Both the position numbers and the translations under genes were made by a program. From Leucobacter tardus (GTDB taxonomy: Bacteria; Actinomycetota; Actinomycetes; Actinomycetales; Microbacteriaceae): a DNA stretch of 64,000 bases. The notes beneath the pieces are model-generated. The model ran no database searches, was not told the origin of the DNA, and was given only the letters and a program-made list of their open reading frames with translations. Below, one piece after another: positions 23,159-31,643 of the stretch; within the stretch, counting starts at the first letter, position 1; each line of letters begins with the position of its first letter. The stretch spans positions 908,080 through 972,079 of the forward strand of contig NZ_JAGFBF010000001.1 of NCBI RefSeq assembly GCF_017583045.1, in the 5' to 3' direction.

Positions 23159-23275
23159 TCAGATCGCGTCGCCCGTGACCGGCCCCTCGGTGTTCGGCTT
23201 CCAGCCGAGCGCGGGTGCGACGTGCTGCGCGAACGACTCGAGCACGTGCAGGTTGTACTCCGGTCCCAACTGATT
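23159..23275 (-). pseudogene. Stranded original 3' end of the LLM flavin-dependent oxidoreductase gene
   Basis: Read on the minus strand, this fragment encodes NQLGPEYNLHVLESFAQHVA and continues through ALGWKPNTEGPV to a TGA at 23159-23161. The intact gene at 45255-46304 ends with the same segment, diverged: NQLGSAYCVHILESFAKYVA and so on. The fragment has high GC and host-like codons, and it joins directly to the mobile element at 23265-23281. It is therefore the displaced host 3' end left at the left junction. It has no start and is not expected to be translated. Confidence 0.93.
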
Positions 23276-23281
23276 GGGCAT
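23265..23281 (-). other. Left attachment site (attL core)
   Basis: CCCAACTGATTGGGCAT here aligns without gaps to CCCAATTGGTTCGGGAT at 45361-45377. They share 13 of 17 bases, and the four differences fall every third base, at codon wobble positions of the target gene. The crossover must lie in a shared block such as CCCAA, TG or TT. Confidence 0.75.
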
Positions 23282-23289
23282 TGACTTTG

Positions 23290-24900
23290 ATGTACATTGA
23301 ATTCGTGACGGAGCGCAGCGGGAACCGAGCAGTAATCTACGCGAGAATCAGCCGCGACAAGAAGGATGAGGGCGAAACGCTCGACGGTCAGATCGAGCTC
23401 TGCGAGAAGCTCGCGGTGAAGAATGGACTCACCGTTGTTGCGACATACCGTGAATCTGATGGCACAGGCGCATCCGAGCGGTCTCAGTCAAAGAGTCGCG
23501 TTGAGTACGACAAGATGCTCGCCGCGGCACGAACGGGCGAGTTTGACTACATCCTCGCCTACGCGGACGACCGTCTCACAAGACGACCCGCTGAACTGGA
23601 AGAGCTGATCCAGCTCGTCGAGACCACTGGAATCAAGATCCGCACTCATCGATTCGAGCACTACGATCTCTCCAGCAATCAGGGCATCATGGCGGCTCGC
23701 ATACTCGGAGCAGTCGCGGCAGGGGAGGCGCGCACAATCTCTGAGCGCCAGAAAGCCACCTTCGAACGTCATGCGTATGCGGGCAAGCCCAAGCGGCAGC
23801 GACAGCGACCCTTTGGCTGGGAAGAAGATGGAATCCACATCCGCGAGAGCGAAGCAAGCCTCATTCGCGGCGCCGTCGAGAAGGTTAAGGCTGGCGCCTC
23901 GATTGCGAGCATTCAGCACGAGTGGAACCGCGCCGGGGTTCGCACCGCTGTCGACCCGAGCCAATCCAGAAAAGAGGAGAAGCCGAGTGGAGAGTGGGAA
24001 TGGTCGGTCGTTTACCGCGTACTCCTTGGCTGGCGAACGGCGGGGGTTCGCACCCGCCACAGAAAGCCGCTGCGGGATTCGGAGGGGCGACTCGTGCGCG
24101 GCTCGTGGGAGCCCATCATTAGCGCGGAGGATCGAGAGCAAGCGCTCACCATGCTCGGCAAGCTCTCTCGGAAGAAGCTTCGCACGGGAAGCTGGCCCCT
24201 CGCCTCGTTGCTCCGCTGCGGTGAGTGCACGAAGCCGCTCTACGGGCAGCTTCCATCTGGCACGCGAAGCCGTGCGCTCTACGCATGCAAGAAAGGTCAC
24301 GTGGGTGTCTCAGCTGGATTGCTCGAACAACTCGTCATCGAAAGAGTGATCGAGCGTGCCGTTCGCGAAGAAGCCGGTGCAGTTCGGGAAAGCGAGGATA
24401 GCCGCAAGCAGGCGACCGATTGGCCGCACCACGGGGAGCTTGCGAGAGTGCGGGAGCAAATCGCGGAGCTGATGGCTGCCTACAAAAATGGCGAGCTATC
24501 TGGTGGCATCGTGTTCCCGCAGGTGGATGAACTCGACCAGCGCCAAATTGTATTGCAGAGAGAACTCGACGAGTTCCTGGCAGAAGAAGATGCGCCGCCA
24601 AGCGTTCTGCGCCGGAGCAGCGAGGCGTTGGAATGGCTGCTTGAAGTGCAGGGGCAATTCCTGCGCTACACCCCCAATCGCCCGAAGTCAGTGGAGTCGC
24701 AGAGATGGGGTGACGATGAGGTCGAAGAGACGCCGGGGCGTCGCGAAGAATTGCCATTCGCTGCCACCGATGAGGAAACGAGAGAACTGAACCTGCTCCT
24801 CCGCGGTGAACTGGAGATGGTGATCGTCAAGAAAGGCAAGACGGGCAGGCAGTCACGCGAGAGTTTCGAATCGCGAATCGATCCCGTGTGGCGCGACTGA
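23290..24900 (+). CDS. int: Large serine recombinase (integrase)
   Basis: The 536-residue protein has the large serine integrase layout. The catalytic domain carries the nucleophile in AVIYARIS (Ser21 from ATG 23290) with the arginines of AYADDRLTRRPAELEEL. A recombinase domain follows from about residue 175, then a zinc ribbon (LLRCGECTKPL ... YACKKGH, about residues 305-340) and a charged coiled-coil C-terminus. Such enzymes catalyse directional attP x attB integration and need a separate directionality factor to excise. The gene starts 9 bp inside the left attachment site, as is usual. ATG 23290 has no ribosome-binding site, and GTG 23305 is an equally possible, perhaps leaderless, start. 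Confidence 0.95.
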   Translation: MYIEFVTERSGNRAVIYARISRDKKDEGETLDGQIELCEKLAVKNGLTVVATYRESDGTGASERSQSKSRVEYDKMLAAARTGEFDYILAYADDRLTRRPAELEELIQLVETTGIKIRTHRFEHYDLSSNQGIMAARILGAVAAGEARTISERQKATFERHAYAGKPKRQRQRPFGWEEDGIHIRESEASLIRGAVEKVKAGASIASIQHEWNRAGVRTAVDPSQSRKEEKPSGEWEWSVVYRVLLGWRTAGVRTRHRKPLRDSEGRLVRGSWEPIISAEDREQALTMLGKLSRKKLRTGSWPLASLLRCGECTKPLYGQLPSGTRSRALYACKKGHVGVSAGLLEQLVIERVIERAVREEAGAVRESEDSRKQATDWPHHGELARVREQIAELMAAYKNGELSGGIVFPQVDELDQRQIVLQRELDEFLAEEDAPPSVLRRSSEALEWLLEVQGQFLRYTPNRPKSVESQRWGDDEVEETPGRREELPFAATDEETRELNLLLRGELEMVIVKKGKTGRQSRESFESRIDPVWRD

Positions 24901-24906
24901 GCGCGT

Positions 24907-25350
24907 TCAACCCTTTGAGTGCTTCGCCGCGAGGTCGTAGCTCGGTAAACCGAAGTGCCGTTCGTAAATCTCGCGATACTCTTTCGCGAGTCGCCCCATC
25001 TGATTGAATTCAACGCCCCGCTCAGTGAGCCATTCACGTGCCGCGATGGTGTCATAGGGCTTTTTGCCAAGCTTGAGGTTTCGCTTCGCCTCGGCTTGTA
25101 GCAGCTTGGCCATCTCTCGATCAGCTTCATCGGTAGCCAATGGAGGCTCTCCGTTGAGCGACTCCAGAGACTCGGCTTCGCGCGCCTTCCTGATGTAGGG
25201 GGTGAGAAGACCCGCCAGCTCTTCCTCGTGCTCCGAGGTCAGGTCAATGGCGTACTGCGCGCCACGAAAACCGAAATGCACGGTTCCGCCCTGTCCCGGC
25301 GGGATCGGCGTCCCGTCAAGGTCGTCAACTTTCATCACTACGTCTGCCAC
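24907..25350 (-). CDS. Lsr2-like nucleoid-associated silencer, element-encoded
   Basis: The 147-residue protein matches Lsr2 at both ends. The N-terminal oligomerisation domain reads VVMKVDDLDGTPIPPGQGGT then VHFGFRGAQYAIDLTSEHEEEL. The C-terminal domain reads AAREWLTERGVEFNQMGRLAKEYREIYERH, matching the IREWARRNG...GRI...YHA pattern. The usual RGR minor-groove clamp is MGR here. Lsr2 binds and silences AT-rich foreign DNA in actinomycetes. An element-borne copy could silence cargo genes or counter the host protein. The start is GTG, with TAGAAT six bases before it, so the mRNA may be leaderless. It is convergent with the integrase, 6 bp apart. Confidence 0.82.
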   Translation of the reverse strand: MADVVMKVDDLDGTPIPPGQGGTVHFGFRGAQYAIDLTSEHEEELAGLLTPYIRKAREAESLESLNGEPPLATDEADREMAKLLQAEAKRNLKLGKKPYDTIAAREWLTERGVEFNQMGRLAKEYREIYERHFGLPSYDLAAKHSKG

Positions 25351-25704
25351 GTCTTTATTCTACTTCACATCGCTGGCAGTGGAGCGTTAATCTTTGAGAT
25401 TCCGATGCTAATCGCTAATTCCCTCAATGGCGCGACACGCCGAATGCGGTGCATCAAGTTTTTCTTTTTCTTGCAGTTCTGAGATTTCGCCCGCGTGATT
25501 ACGGGGCAGGATGACCACTTTTCGCAGTGCCCTCCGGGGGCGCGTGAACCGCGTTGAATGTCCAAGATTCAGTCCGTAATGTTGAAGACATAAGCCACCC
25601 CGGGGAGGAAACGAGGAGCCGGGACCTTACTGGGTTATGACCTTGAAAACCGAATCGCACGAAAAAATCCGGCTCAACCGAGCCACAACAAGAAGGAGCC
25701 CGTT
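25351..25704. other. 354-bp AT-richer intergenic region and leader
   Basis: This gap holds the lsr2 promoter on the minus strand (TAGAAT at 25357-25362) and the leader of the next gene. The leader contains a purine-rich stretch, a small GGCTC-AACC-GAGCC hairpin and AAGGAG before ATG 25705. I see no coding sequence or larger conserved structure in it. Confidence 0.5.
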
Positions 25705-26322
25705 ATGGGTAAGACGACACGCAACAAGAAGAACCGAAAGATGAAGGAGAACAACATGAAGAAGAAGCTTGAAAATCGATCGACTCTGGAGGGGCTTAGC
25801 CCTGAAGCAAGCCGAAAGACGCGAATGATGCGAGAAAAGGTTTGGGGCGAACTAACGTCCTGTGGCCGTTTGAATCACCTCATGTCGCTACATCCGCAGG
25901 AGATCTCGGCAGGATTTCAGCAGAGCATCGTCATTGCGTTTCACAATGAAGTTCTTTCATATGACGCCGCGGTCTTGCGAATCCTCAGTGAGATCGCGCT
26001 CGACGACATGCGTCCTGGCTTCATAATCTGCGAAGAGCATCGGTTCTTGGACGAAGCCGAGTTCCCATCGGTGTTGATGAAACTCTCGAACCCGCCACTG
26101 GTTGAGTGGCCAGATCAGGTGCGAACCGGGTACATCCTACTGATGGCACATTTGTTCCATTCCGAGGGAGCCGCGGGGCACTTCCGGACAGCCATCGCGC
26201 TAGCGATGCATAGGCTCATGAATGAGGCTGGTGAGGCGCAAGAGGCTCTCGATGCGGGAGAGATCACCTGGGAAGACCTGCATGACGATTGGCACGTTGA
26301 ACAAGTAGACATCGCTGCCTGA
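25705..26322 (+). CDS. Unknown protein, 205 residues
   Basis: I do not recognise this protein. The first 25 residues are strongly basic (KTTRNKKNRKMKENNMKKK). The remainder is helical, with a regular pattern of Leu, Ile and Met and an acidic C-terminus (LDAGEITWEDLHDDWHVEQ). No membrane segment, signal or catalytic motif is visible. AAGGAG lies 8 nt before the ATG. The gene is alone, closed by an 18-bp stem terminator shared with herA on the other strand. It sits between the Lsr2-like gene and the SIR2-HerA pair, so a role in DNA binding or defence is possible but unproven. Confidence 0.75.
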   Translation: MGKTTRNKKNRKMKENNMKKKLENRSTLEGLSPEASRKTRMMREKVWGELTSCGRLNHLMSLHPQEISAGFQQSIVIAFHNEVLSYDAAVLRILSEIALDDMRPGFIICEEHRFLDEAEFPSVLMKLSNPPLVEWPDQVRTGYILLMAHLFHSEGAAGHFRTAIALAMHRLMNEAGEAQEALDAGEITWEDLHDDWHVEQVDIAA

Positions 26323-26325
26323 GCC

Positions 26326-26370
26326 AAGCAGCTGGGGCGCTACTCACTACGGGTAGCGCCCCAGCTGCTT
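26326..26370. terminator. Bidirectional terminator
   Basis: An 18-bp perfect stem (AAGCAGCTGGGGCGCTAC and complement) with a 9-nt loop lies directly after the stop of the 205-residue gene and about 100 bp beyond the convergent herA stop. A short T-rich stretch follows on the plus strand. Confidence 0.85.
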
Positions 26371-26467
26371 TGTCTCGCAGCGAAGACGAAAGTGTGCGCA
26401 TACGAGTGCGCAACCGTGGGAAATTGTGGTCTTCAGGGCTGTCCGCGAGCCGAAACCCAAGAGTGCT

Positions 26468-28201
26468 CTACGGTCGTGATTGCATCCGCATCGCCTCCAC
26501 AGCGTCCACGAGGTCAGACTCCTCGACTTCTGATTCATTCCATTCAGTCCAGAAGTTCTTCGTGGCGCTGTTTGGCTTTACCGACGGTGCGTCCAGTCGT
26601 ATTCGAGTGGGGAGCACAAGCGAGTCGCCCAAGACTAGAGCTTCTCCCACGTCTAGCAACGGCAACGCTGCCGCGATACCCTCCATACTGTCTGGCATCA
26701 AGCGCTTTACGACTGCTTGATCCTGATCGTTCGTCAACCTCAGTGCGATGAAGTTGTTGCATTGCGAGAGAACTGTTCGGCTGACGTCTGAGGGACGTTG
26801 GCTCACGACAAGAAGAGAGATGCCGTACTTGCGACCTTCTTTGGCGATTCGCTCAAAGGAATCGAGCGCACGCACTTCGGCGGCTCCGCCCGCGTTCGCA
26901 GGAAGATACAGGTGGGCTTCATCGCAAACGAATGTGACTGGAGTGCGCTTCTTCTCTTCGGTCCAGAAATGTACTTCGTAAAGAACCCGAGCAAGAACTC
27001 CAACGACAATTGGCAGCACATCAGCCGGCACTTCACTGAAGTCGATGACCTTGATGCCCGGAGCTGTTCCCAGGAGGCTTTTCGCAAGGTCGTGGAGCCA
27101 TTCGTACTCGACAGCTTCGTCCGGAGGGCTAAACATAAATCCAAAACGTCGGTCTTCGGTTCGAGCCTGGAGCCTGGCGATGAAACGAGTCAAACGTCCG
27201 TTGAATGGACCACCTTTGTCCCCACGTGAACCAGGGACCATTTCTGTATCGTCGCCCTCAAGTCGAGAGATGAGGTCGCTGAGGCTGAAGGGAATGGGGC
27301 TGTCCACAGTGAAGCGGTCTGCAACGTGATCCTTGCCAGCTTCAACCAGGCTTTCTCGCTTGAGATCGCGCACGTGGTGAGTGAGCCTAGCGGCCTGATT
27401 GGGTGCGTTCGACTCTGAGCGATCCAATAAGAGCGCTTGCATTTCCTCTTGATTCATAAGCCACCAGGGAAGATAGAGCGAATGGTGGACAGCGTCGGAG
27501 TCCCCGGTGCCGGCGATTCTGAAACCCTGCGCGATTGGATTGGGACCTTCACACAGCGGCGCATATTCGCCGTGCATATCGAAGACAATCAGGTTCGGGT
27601 GCGAAAGAGCTTTTGCTCGCTCCAAGATGAGCGCGACAGACCAGCTCTTTCCCGAGCCGGTGCTTCCAAGTAGAGCCGCATGCCGTTGAAAAAGCCTATC
27701 GCCGTCCGCGACAGCGCGAGCAGTGGGGTCGGCAACGAAGGTACCGAGCCGTAACTGCTTCTCAGGCTCAAGCTGTTGAGTTAGCAAACCCATGAGTCCT
27801 TGCAAGTTGGTGCCATCGATCACCCAGCAGGGCGACTCAACAAGGGGGTAGCTATCGGCACCGCGCTTGAAGGTGTTCCTCTTCGTCCCATCTACTTCTC
27901 TATAGGTCCCAAGAAGGACCACTCGCAGGAGATCGCGCTGACGTGCCTCCACGGGCACGACTCCTTCCTCTTCTAGATCATCCAGCAACGCCTCATCTTG
28001 TAGGTCACGTGTAACTCGATCGAGCATGCCAACCAAATACTCGGAGGAGTTGGAACCTTGGAATGCGACAAGGCTGCCAACACCAACCCTGGTCAAGCGA
28101 TCGTGGTCAGTCGCTTCGGCCCAGACACTAGCGGTATCGACTCTGAAGACTCGTCCGAGTGCAGCGTCGCGCGGAAAGTCCAGAATGTTCGTGCTGTTCA
28201 T
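26468..28201 (-). CDS. herA: HerA-like ATPase of a SIR2-HerA defence pair
   Basis: The 577-residue protein is a hexameric HerA/FtsK-type ATPase. An N-terminal HAS-barrel-like region is followed by Walker A LLGSTGSGKSWS (about residues 178-189), FDMHGEYAPL, the Walker B motif TFVCDEAHLYLP and a late arginine-finger region SQRPSDVSRTVLSQCNNF. In SIR2-HerA (Nezha) systems the HerA ring assembles with SIR2 to form an NADase-nuclease complex that stops phage growth. ATG 28201 overlaps the stop of the SIR2 gene (ATGA), so the two are co-translated. A longer in-frame start exists upstream but has no support. Confidence 0.9.
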   Translation of the reverse strand: MNSTNILDFPRDAALGRVFRVDTASVWAEATDHDRLTRVGVGSLVAFQGSNSSEYLVGMLDRVTRDLQDEALLDDLEEEGVVPVEARQRDLLRVVLLGTYREVDGTKRNTFKRGADSYPLVESPCWVIDGTNLQGLMGLLTQQLEPEKQLRLGTFVADPTARAVADGDRLFQRHAALLGSTGSGKSWSVALILERAKALSHPNLIVFDMHGEYAPLCEGPNPIAQGFRIAGTGDSDAVHHSLYLPWWLMNQEEMQALLLDRSESNAPNQAARLTHHVRDLKRESLVEAGKDHVADRFTVDSPIPFSLSDLISRLEGDDTEMVPGSRGDKGGPFNGRLTRFIARLQARTEDRRFGFMFSPPDEAVEYEWLHDLAKSLLGTAPGIKVIDFSEVPADVLPIVVGVLARVLYEVHFWTEEKKRTPVTFVCDEAHLYLPANAGGAAEVRALDSFERIAKEGRKYGISLLVVSQRPSDVSRTVLSQCNNFIALRLTNDQDQAVVKRLMPDSMEGIAAALPLLDVGEALVLGDSLVLPTRIRLDAPSVKPNSATKNFWTEWNESEVEESDLVDAVEAMRMQSRP

Positions 28202-29250
28202 TTTCCTAGTACCTCTTCTAGAAGACAATTCAAATCCCAAATGGGACGATCGATGCTGATCTCGTATTCCCCTCTTGTTACTCGCGTGTGTTGAGTGTCT
28301 AAAATGTGTCCTTCTATCCCGTACGCGGAAGGGCTGGTCGACAGATAACGGCGAGCATTCGGAGTGATGGTCCGACTCAAGACGACCGATGGGACTTGCT
28401 GAATCCTGTTCGCGATGTGCGTTTGTAAGTGATCGTCGTTGAAGCCATACCCGACGAATAAGAGTGCGGACGCCGAATCGATGGCCCGATTAGCTTGTTC
28501 TCGCTGCTGATCGAAGGGAACTTCGTACCCTAGGCGGTACTTGTTGCCTCCGGGGGCTACTATTCGTCGAGACCCAGGAATCGTCAAGTCGCTTCGAAAG
28601 TGCTCGTTGTTGAATGTGAACCAGTCGAGACTGCCGTGGGGCTTTGAGAGTCGCACATGAGGAATGACTTTCATTGATGCAAATCTCCCACGACCAGTCT
28701 GGTTTTCGGCGCGAAGCATAGCCTGCCTGCTCCGTACGGGGTCGAACTTTCCGACTGTGTGTCCATAGAACATTGAGTCGACACCAATCCCAACGCGAGC
28801 AGCCTGCACTTCAAGCAATCTGTCGTAATTCGTCGTGATGACATCTACACGCTCAGCACTATGAAGCATGTGCTGAAAGAGGCGACTGAACGCTGGAACG
28901 GGAGCCCCACTTAAAAGCTCATTTATGGCGGGAATCTCGCGTTCGGCGATGCAGTCTGCGACTTGTTCGGCGATGACATCGGTCATCTCGTTGGAGACAG
29001 CCACACTGTGAAGCGCCTCCTCGAGCCCCTTCCCTGAGTGCAGGGACTGCTCGATTGCGGCCCACTCGGGTGTGCAGGCTAACCCCTGCGACCTGATTTG
29101 AGCAGGCACATTGCTTATAAGATGATCCGCTAACTTACCCATTCCGGGGAGTCCATGCGCGGAGGAAGCTCCTGAGCCGACTACGACCACCAGACCCCGC
29201 CGAAAAACACCCTGCACTTCCGAGTAGACCTCATCTTGGTCAAGGCCCAT
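28198..29250 (-). CDS. SIR2-like NADase of a SIR2-HerA defence pair
   Basis: The 350-residue protein has a SIR2-family core: the NAD loop VVVVGSGASSAHGLPGMG (GSGAS at residues 25-29), TTNYDRLLE (139-147), the catalytic-His motif KPHGSLDW (203-210) and LFVGYGFNDDHL near 265. This is the SIR2_2 type that degrades NAD in phage defence, not a zinc-ribbon deacetylase. I chose ATG 29250, 6 nt after GGGGA and just before the domain. An ATG at 29334 would add a leader of low quality. The gene is immediately upstream of and overlapping herA, the standard order of the two-gene system. Confidence 0.9.
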   Translation of the reverse strand: MGLDQDEVYSEVQGVFRRGLVVVVGSGASSAHGLPGMGKLADHLISNVPAQIRSQGLACTPEWAAIEQSLHSGKGLEEALHSVAVSNEMTDVIAEQVADCIAEREIPAINELLSGAPVPAFSRLFQHMLHSAERVDVITTNYDRLLEVQAARVGIGVDSMFYGHTVGKFDPVRSRQAMLRAENQTGRGRFASMKVIPHVRLSKPHGSLDWFTFNNEHFRSDLTIPGSRRIVAPGGNKYRLGYEVPFDQQREQANRAIDSASALLFVGYGFNDDHLQTHIANRIQQVPSVVLSRTITPNARRYLSTSPSAYGIEGHILDTQHTRVTRGEYEISIDRPIWDLNCLLEEVLGK

Positions 29251-29428
29251 GTAATTCCCCGTACTCGATGGTGGACGAAGGGAAGCGACTGTGCTTCTTC
29301 CGGCCATTCTTGCAGAGAAGAGAGCGAAGGACACGTGTCATCTATGTGTAGACCTACAATCTATTTTGTGCCGGCCGTCAGCGTCCTGGTTCCCAGCTTG
29401 GCGATGCGTGCCCGTACTAGAGAGAAAA

Positions 29429-29629
29429 ATGACCACAGATCGTGGACTCCGGGACTGTCCGGGAACCGAAGTTGGCGAACGACTGCCGCGTGCAACGCCG
29501 GAATTCGTGGCAGAGTTCAACGTCACGCTGGAGCTCTACATAGATCACACCGTGATCCAGAAGGCGGTATCTCGGGCGACCGATCCAGGGGCCTTCAAGA
29601 AGCGATACCGGATTCGGTGGACTGAATGA
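29429..29629 (+). CDS. Small unknown protein, 66 residues
   Basis: This short frame starts at ATG 29429 after AGAGAGAA. It encodes a compact protein with a mixed N-terminus and a basic end (AFKKRYRIRWTE). I do not recognise it. It lies between two minus-strand genes and reads on the opposite strand, and a GGTGTGTGCACACC palindrome follows its stop by two bases, as for other small genes of this element. That placement is the main support for it being real. Confidence 0.4.
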   Translation: MTTDRGLRDCPGTEVGERLPRATPEFVAEFNVTLELYIDHTVIQKAVSRATDPGAFKKRYRIRWTE

Positions 29630-29648
29630 CAGGTGTGTGCACACCGAT

Positions 29649-30455
29649 CTATCTACCTTTGCGTTGGGGGTGGGACCGCTTCCTGTAGGCATCGATAGCG
29701 TCATTCGTGCGGCCGAGTGTGCTGGAGTAACTTGAAGTGAGGAACATAAGGCGCGACTTCACCGAAGCTGGCTCACCCTGCTTCTCTCCGGGGATGCTCT
29801 CCAGGATACTTTCGAGAGACAGGGTATTCCCGTGTGCGACAGCACTGCACATTCTCCAGATCTGGAGTCCGGTGAGTATGTGGAGAAGATCGCCCTCCTT
29901 CCTATACAGGAGATCATGCGTTCTATCCACGGACTCGATTATGGGTGTGGACTTGACCGCTTTGTTGAAATCATCTGGATGAATGCCTTTGAGCCTTGCG
30001 TGTCGATCTTGGGCGATGGCAAGTACGTCTGCGTGCAGTGTTGACGCGACATCTGTCGAAAGCCAGAGCAGACGATCTGCTTCAATGTTCTGGCGATGGA
30101 TACGCAGGATCCGGCTTGCCGCAAGCTGCTCGTTCCTTGAGTCCAATAGCCAGAGGGCAAAGGACGAAGCTTCAACGGCCGAACGAATCATGGAGTACAG
30201 AGCGAAAACCGGAACTCTCTGGCTCAGAATCCGATCGACCTCGCGGAGGTTCTCTGCGGCAATCAAAGCGAGTGCATGGATATGTGCGGTCAGTTTGAGA
30301 GGAGTCGTGAGTGAATCGACCCGACCGAGCCAACTATCTGGATCGGGGTCCACAAGCCTTTTGCTCTGCTGAGTGACTCGTAGAAGAGTGGGCTTGCAAT
30401 GTGGGAGCAATTTGGCGGTTTCCCTATCAAGTTGGGCGTAGCGCTCCGGAGACAT
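29649..30455 (-). CDS. Unknown protein with a possible HEPN RNase motif
   Basis: About 268 residues from ATG 30455, with a longer open frame upstream. The protein is helical and soluble. FALYSMIRSAVEASSFALWLLDS resembles the helix pair of DUF5677-like HEPN proteins, and near residue 210 RMCSAVAHGN gives an R-x6-H pattern, the spacing of HEPN ribonuclease active sites. HEPN proteins are common toxins in phage defence. This assignment rests on two motifs and is tentative. The gene lies directly beside the SIR2-HerA operon on the same strand and is divergent from the small recombinase. No clear ribosome-binding site fixes the start. Confidence 0.55.
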   Translation of the reverse strand: MSPERYAQLDRETAKLLPHCKPTLLRVTQQSKRLVDPDPDSWLGRVDSLTTPLKLTAHIHALALIAAENLREVDRILSQRVPVFALYSMIRSAVEASSFALWLLDSRNEQLAASRILRIHRQNIEADRLLWLSTDVASTLHADVLAIAQDRHARLKGIHPDDFNKAVKSTPIIESVDRTHDLLYRKEGDLLHILTGLQIWRMCSAVAHGNTLSLESILESIPGEKQGEPASVKSRLMFLTSSYSSTLGRTNDAIDAYRKRSHPQRKGR

Positions 30456-30617
30456 TGGGGTTGTATCGACCACGCTCCTGAGAATACCCGGATAGACGAC
30501 AGGTGGTGTGCGCACACCGCGCCGTTTACAAAACGTGGGTTTAGCGCACGCCCTTAGTTGATATCTCCTCGCTGTGACACGAAACGCGGTCACTTAAAAT
30601 CCAGCGAAGGAGCGATC

Positions 30618-31361
30618 ATGGCAAACACCTATGGCTACATCCGTGCCTCTACCGAAGAGCAACGAGGCACACTCATAACCCAGCGCGATGCGCTCGTCGA
30701 AGCAGGATGCCAACGCATCTTTGTGGACGACGACGAGTCAGGCAAGACCAACATCGCGAAGACGGACACCGAATGGCACGAGTTACTCGCTTTGGTTGAG
30801 GCAGGCGACAAGGTGATCGTGAACTCTCACTCAAGGCTCGGGCGCAAGAATCACCATGTGGTCTACGCAGTGGGAACACTCGTGGAGTCGGGAATTACGG
30901 TGCACGTCCTTGAAGGCGGGATCACCTACGACGATCCCGACAACCTGACTCAGCTAATCATGCTCAACATGAGAGCAGTCACTGATCACAACGAGGGGGT
31001 GGAGATCAGCAAGAGGACGAAGACAAGTCTCACGCTCAGGCAAAAATATGGCTTCAAGCTCGGCCAGAAGCCGAAGCTCTCCAACAGCCACGTTGCCTAC
31101 ATCCTCGCCCTGCGAGAAGAGGGGCTTGGATTTCACTCCATCGCGAATGCGGTACGCGTCTACAGCAAGAAATATGGCCGGGAGCGACCGATCAGCAGTA
31201 CCACAGTTCAGAAAGTGATCAACGGCACCTACGGCATGACTGTCGAGGAGTGGCAAGATCACAACGACCGCGCCAGGGCAGAGATGATCAAGGCAGCGGA
31301 AGCAGTGAGGCGCGTGAGGAGCAAGGCGAAGGCCCAGGATAGGGAGGCCGCTGATGCATGA
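30618..31361 (+). CDS. Small serine recombinase (resolvase/invertase family)
   Basis: The 247-residue protein carries the serine recombinase catalytic domain (TYGYIRASTEEQ, nucleophile Ser11, and the SRLGRK arginines). A C-terminal helix-turn-helix region follows (KPKLSNSHVAYILALREEGLGFHSIANAV). It is too short to be a second integrase. Such enzymes resolve multimers, invert DNA or act on cassette-like sites. GAAGGAG lies 7 nt before ATG 30618. It overlaps the following small gene by eight bases. The dispersed 17-bp palindromic sites to its right are possible targets, which is inference. Confidence 0.9.
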   Translation: MANTYGYIRASTEEQRGTLITQRDALVEAGCQRIFVDDDESGKTNIAKTDTEWHELLALVEAGDKVIVNSHSRLGRKNHHVVYAVGTLVESGITVHVLEGGITYDDPDNLTQLIMLNMRAVTDHNEGVEISKRTKTSLTLRQKYGFKLGQKPKLSNSHVAYILALREEGLGFHSIANAVRVYSKKYGRERPISSTTVQKVINGTYGMTVEEWQDHNDRARAEMIKAAEAVRRVRSKAKAQDREAADA

Positions 31362-31572
31362 TCCCATCGAAGAACAGAGAGCAATGATGGAAGAGCACGC
31401 GGAGAACGGGTGGGAGCTACCTGCCACCAGCGAGCAACTGCACTACCTCGCGGACCTCATGAGTTTGAACCATGCCGCCGCCTGGCAAGGATTCGGTGAC
31501 CTCAACAGAGGTGCTGTCTCGCAGATGATCTCAAGCGTGCTCATCGCTCACAACGCAAGGGACGCTGCTTGA
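31354..31572 (+). CDS. Unknown protein coupled to the recombinase, 72 residues
   Basis: The ATG lies eight bases inside the end of the recombinase gene, so translation is coupled. The product is acidic at the N-terminus (PIEEQRAMMEEHAENGW) and then contains TSEQLHYLADLMSLNHAAAW, a small helical unit of unknown function. It could be an accessory or directionality factor for the recombinase, suggested only by position. No DNA-binding motif is evident. Confidence 0.65.
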   Translation: MHDPIEEQRAMMEEHAENGWELPATSEQLHYLADLMSLNHAAAWQGFGDLNRGAVSQMISSVLIAHNARDAA

Positions 31573-31643
31573 CTCAGGAGTGACGCGACACAACGACAGG
31601 GCCGGGGATCGATCGATCGTCGGCCCTTCATGATTTTCGGCAG

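Noticed and set aside
27437..28294. Plus-strand ORFs opposite herA
   Set aside because: They lie wholly on the complement of a gene with clear ATPase motifs and have no domain or start signal of their own.
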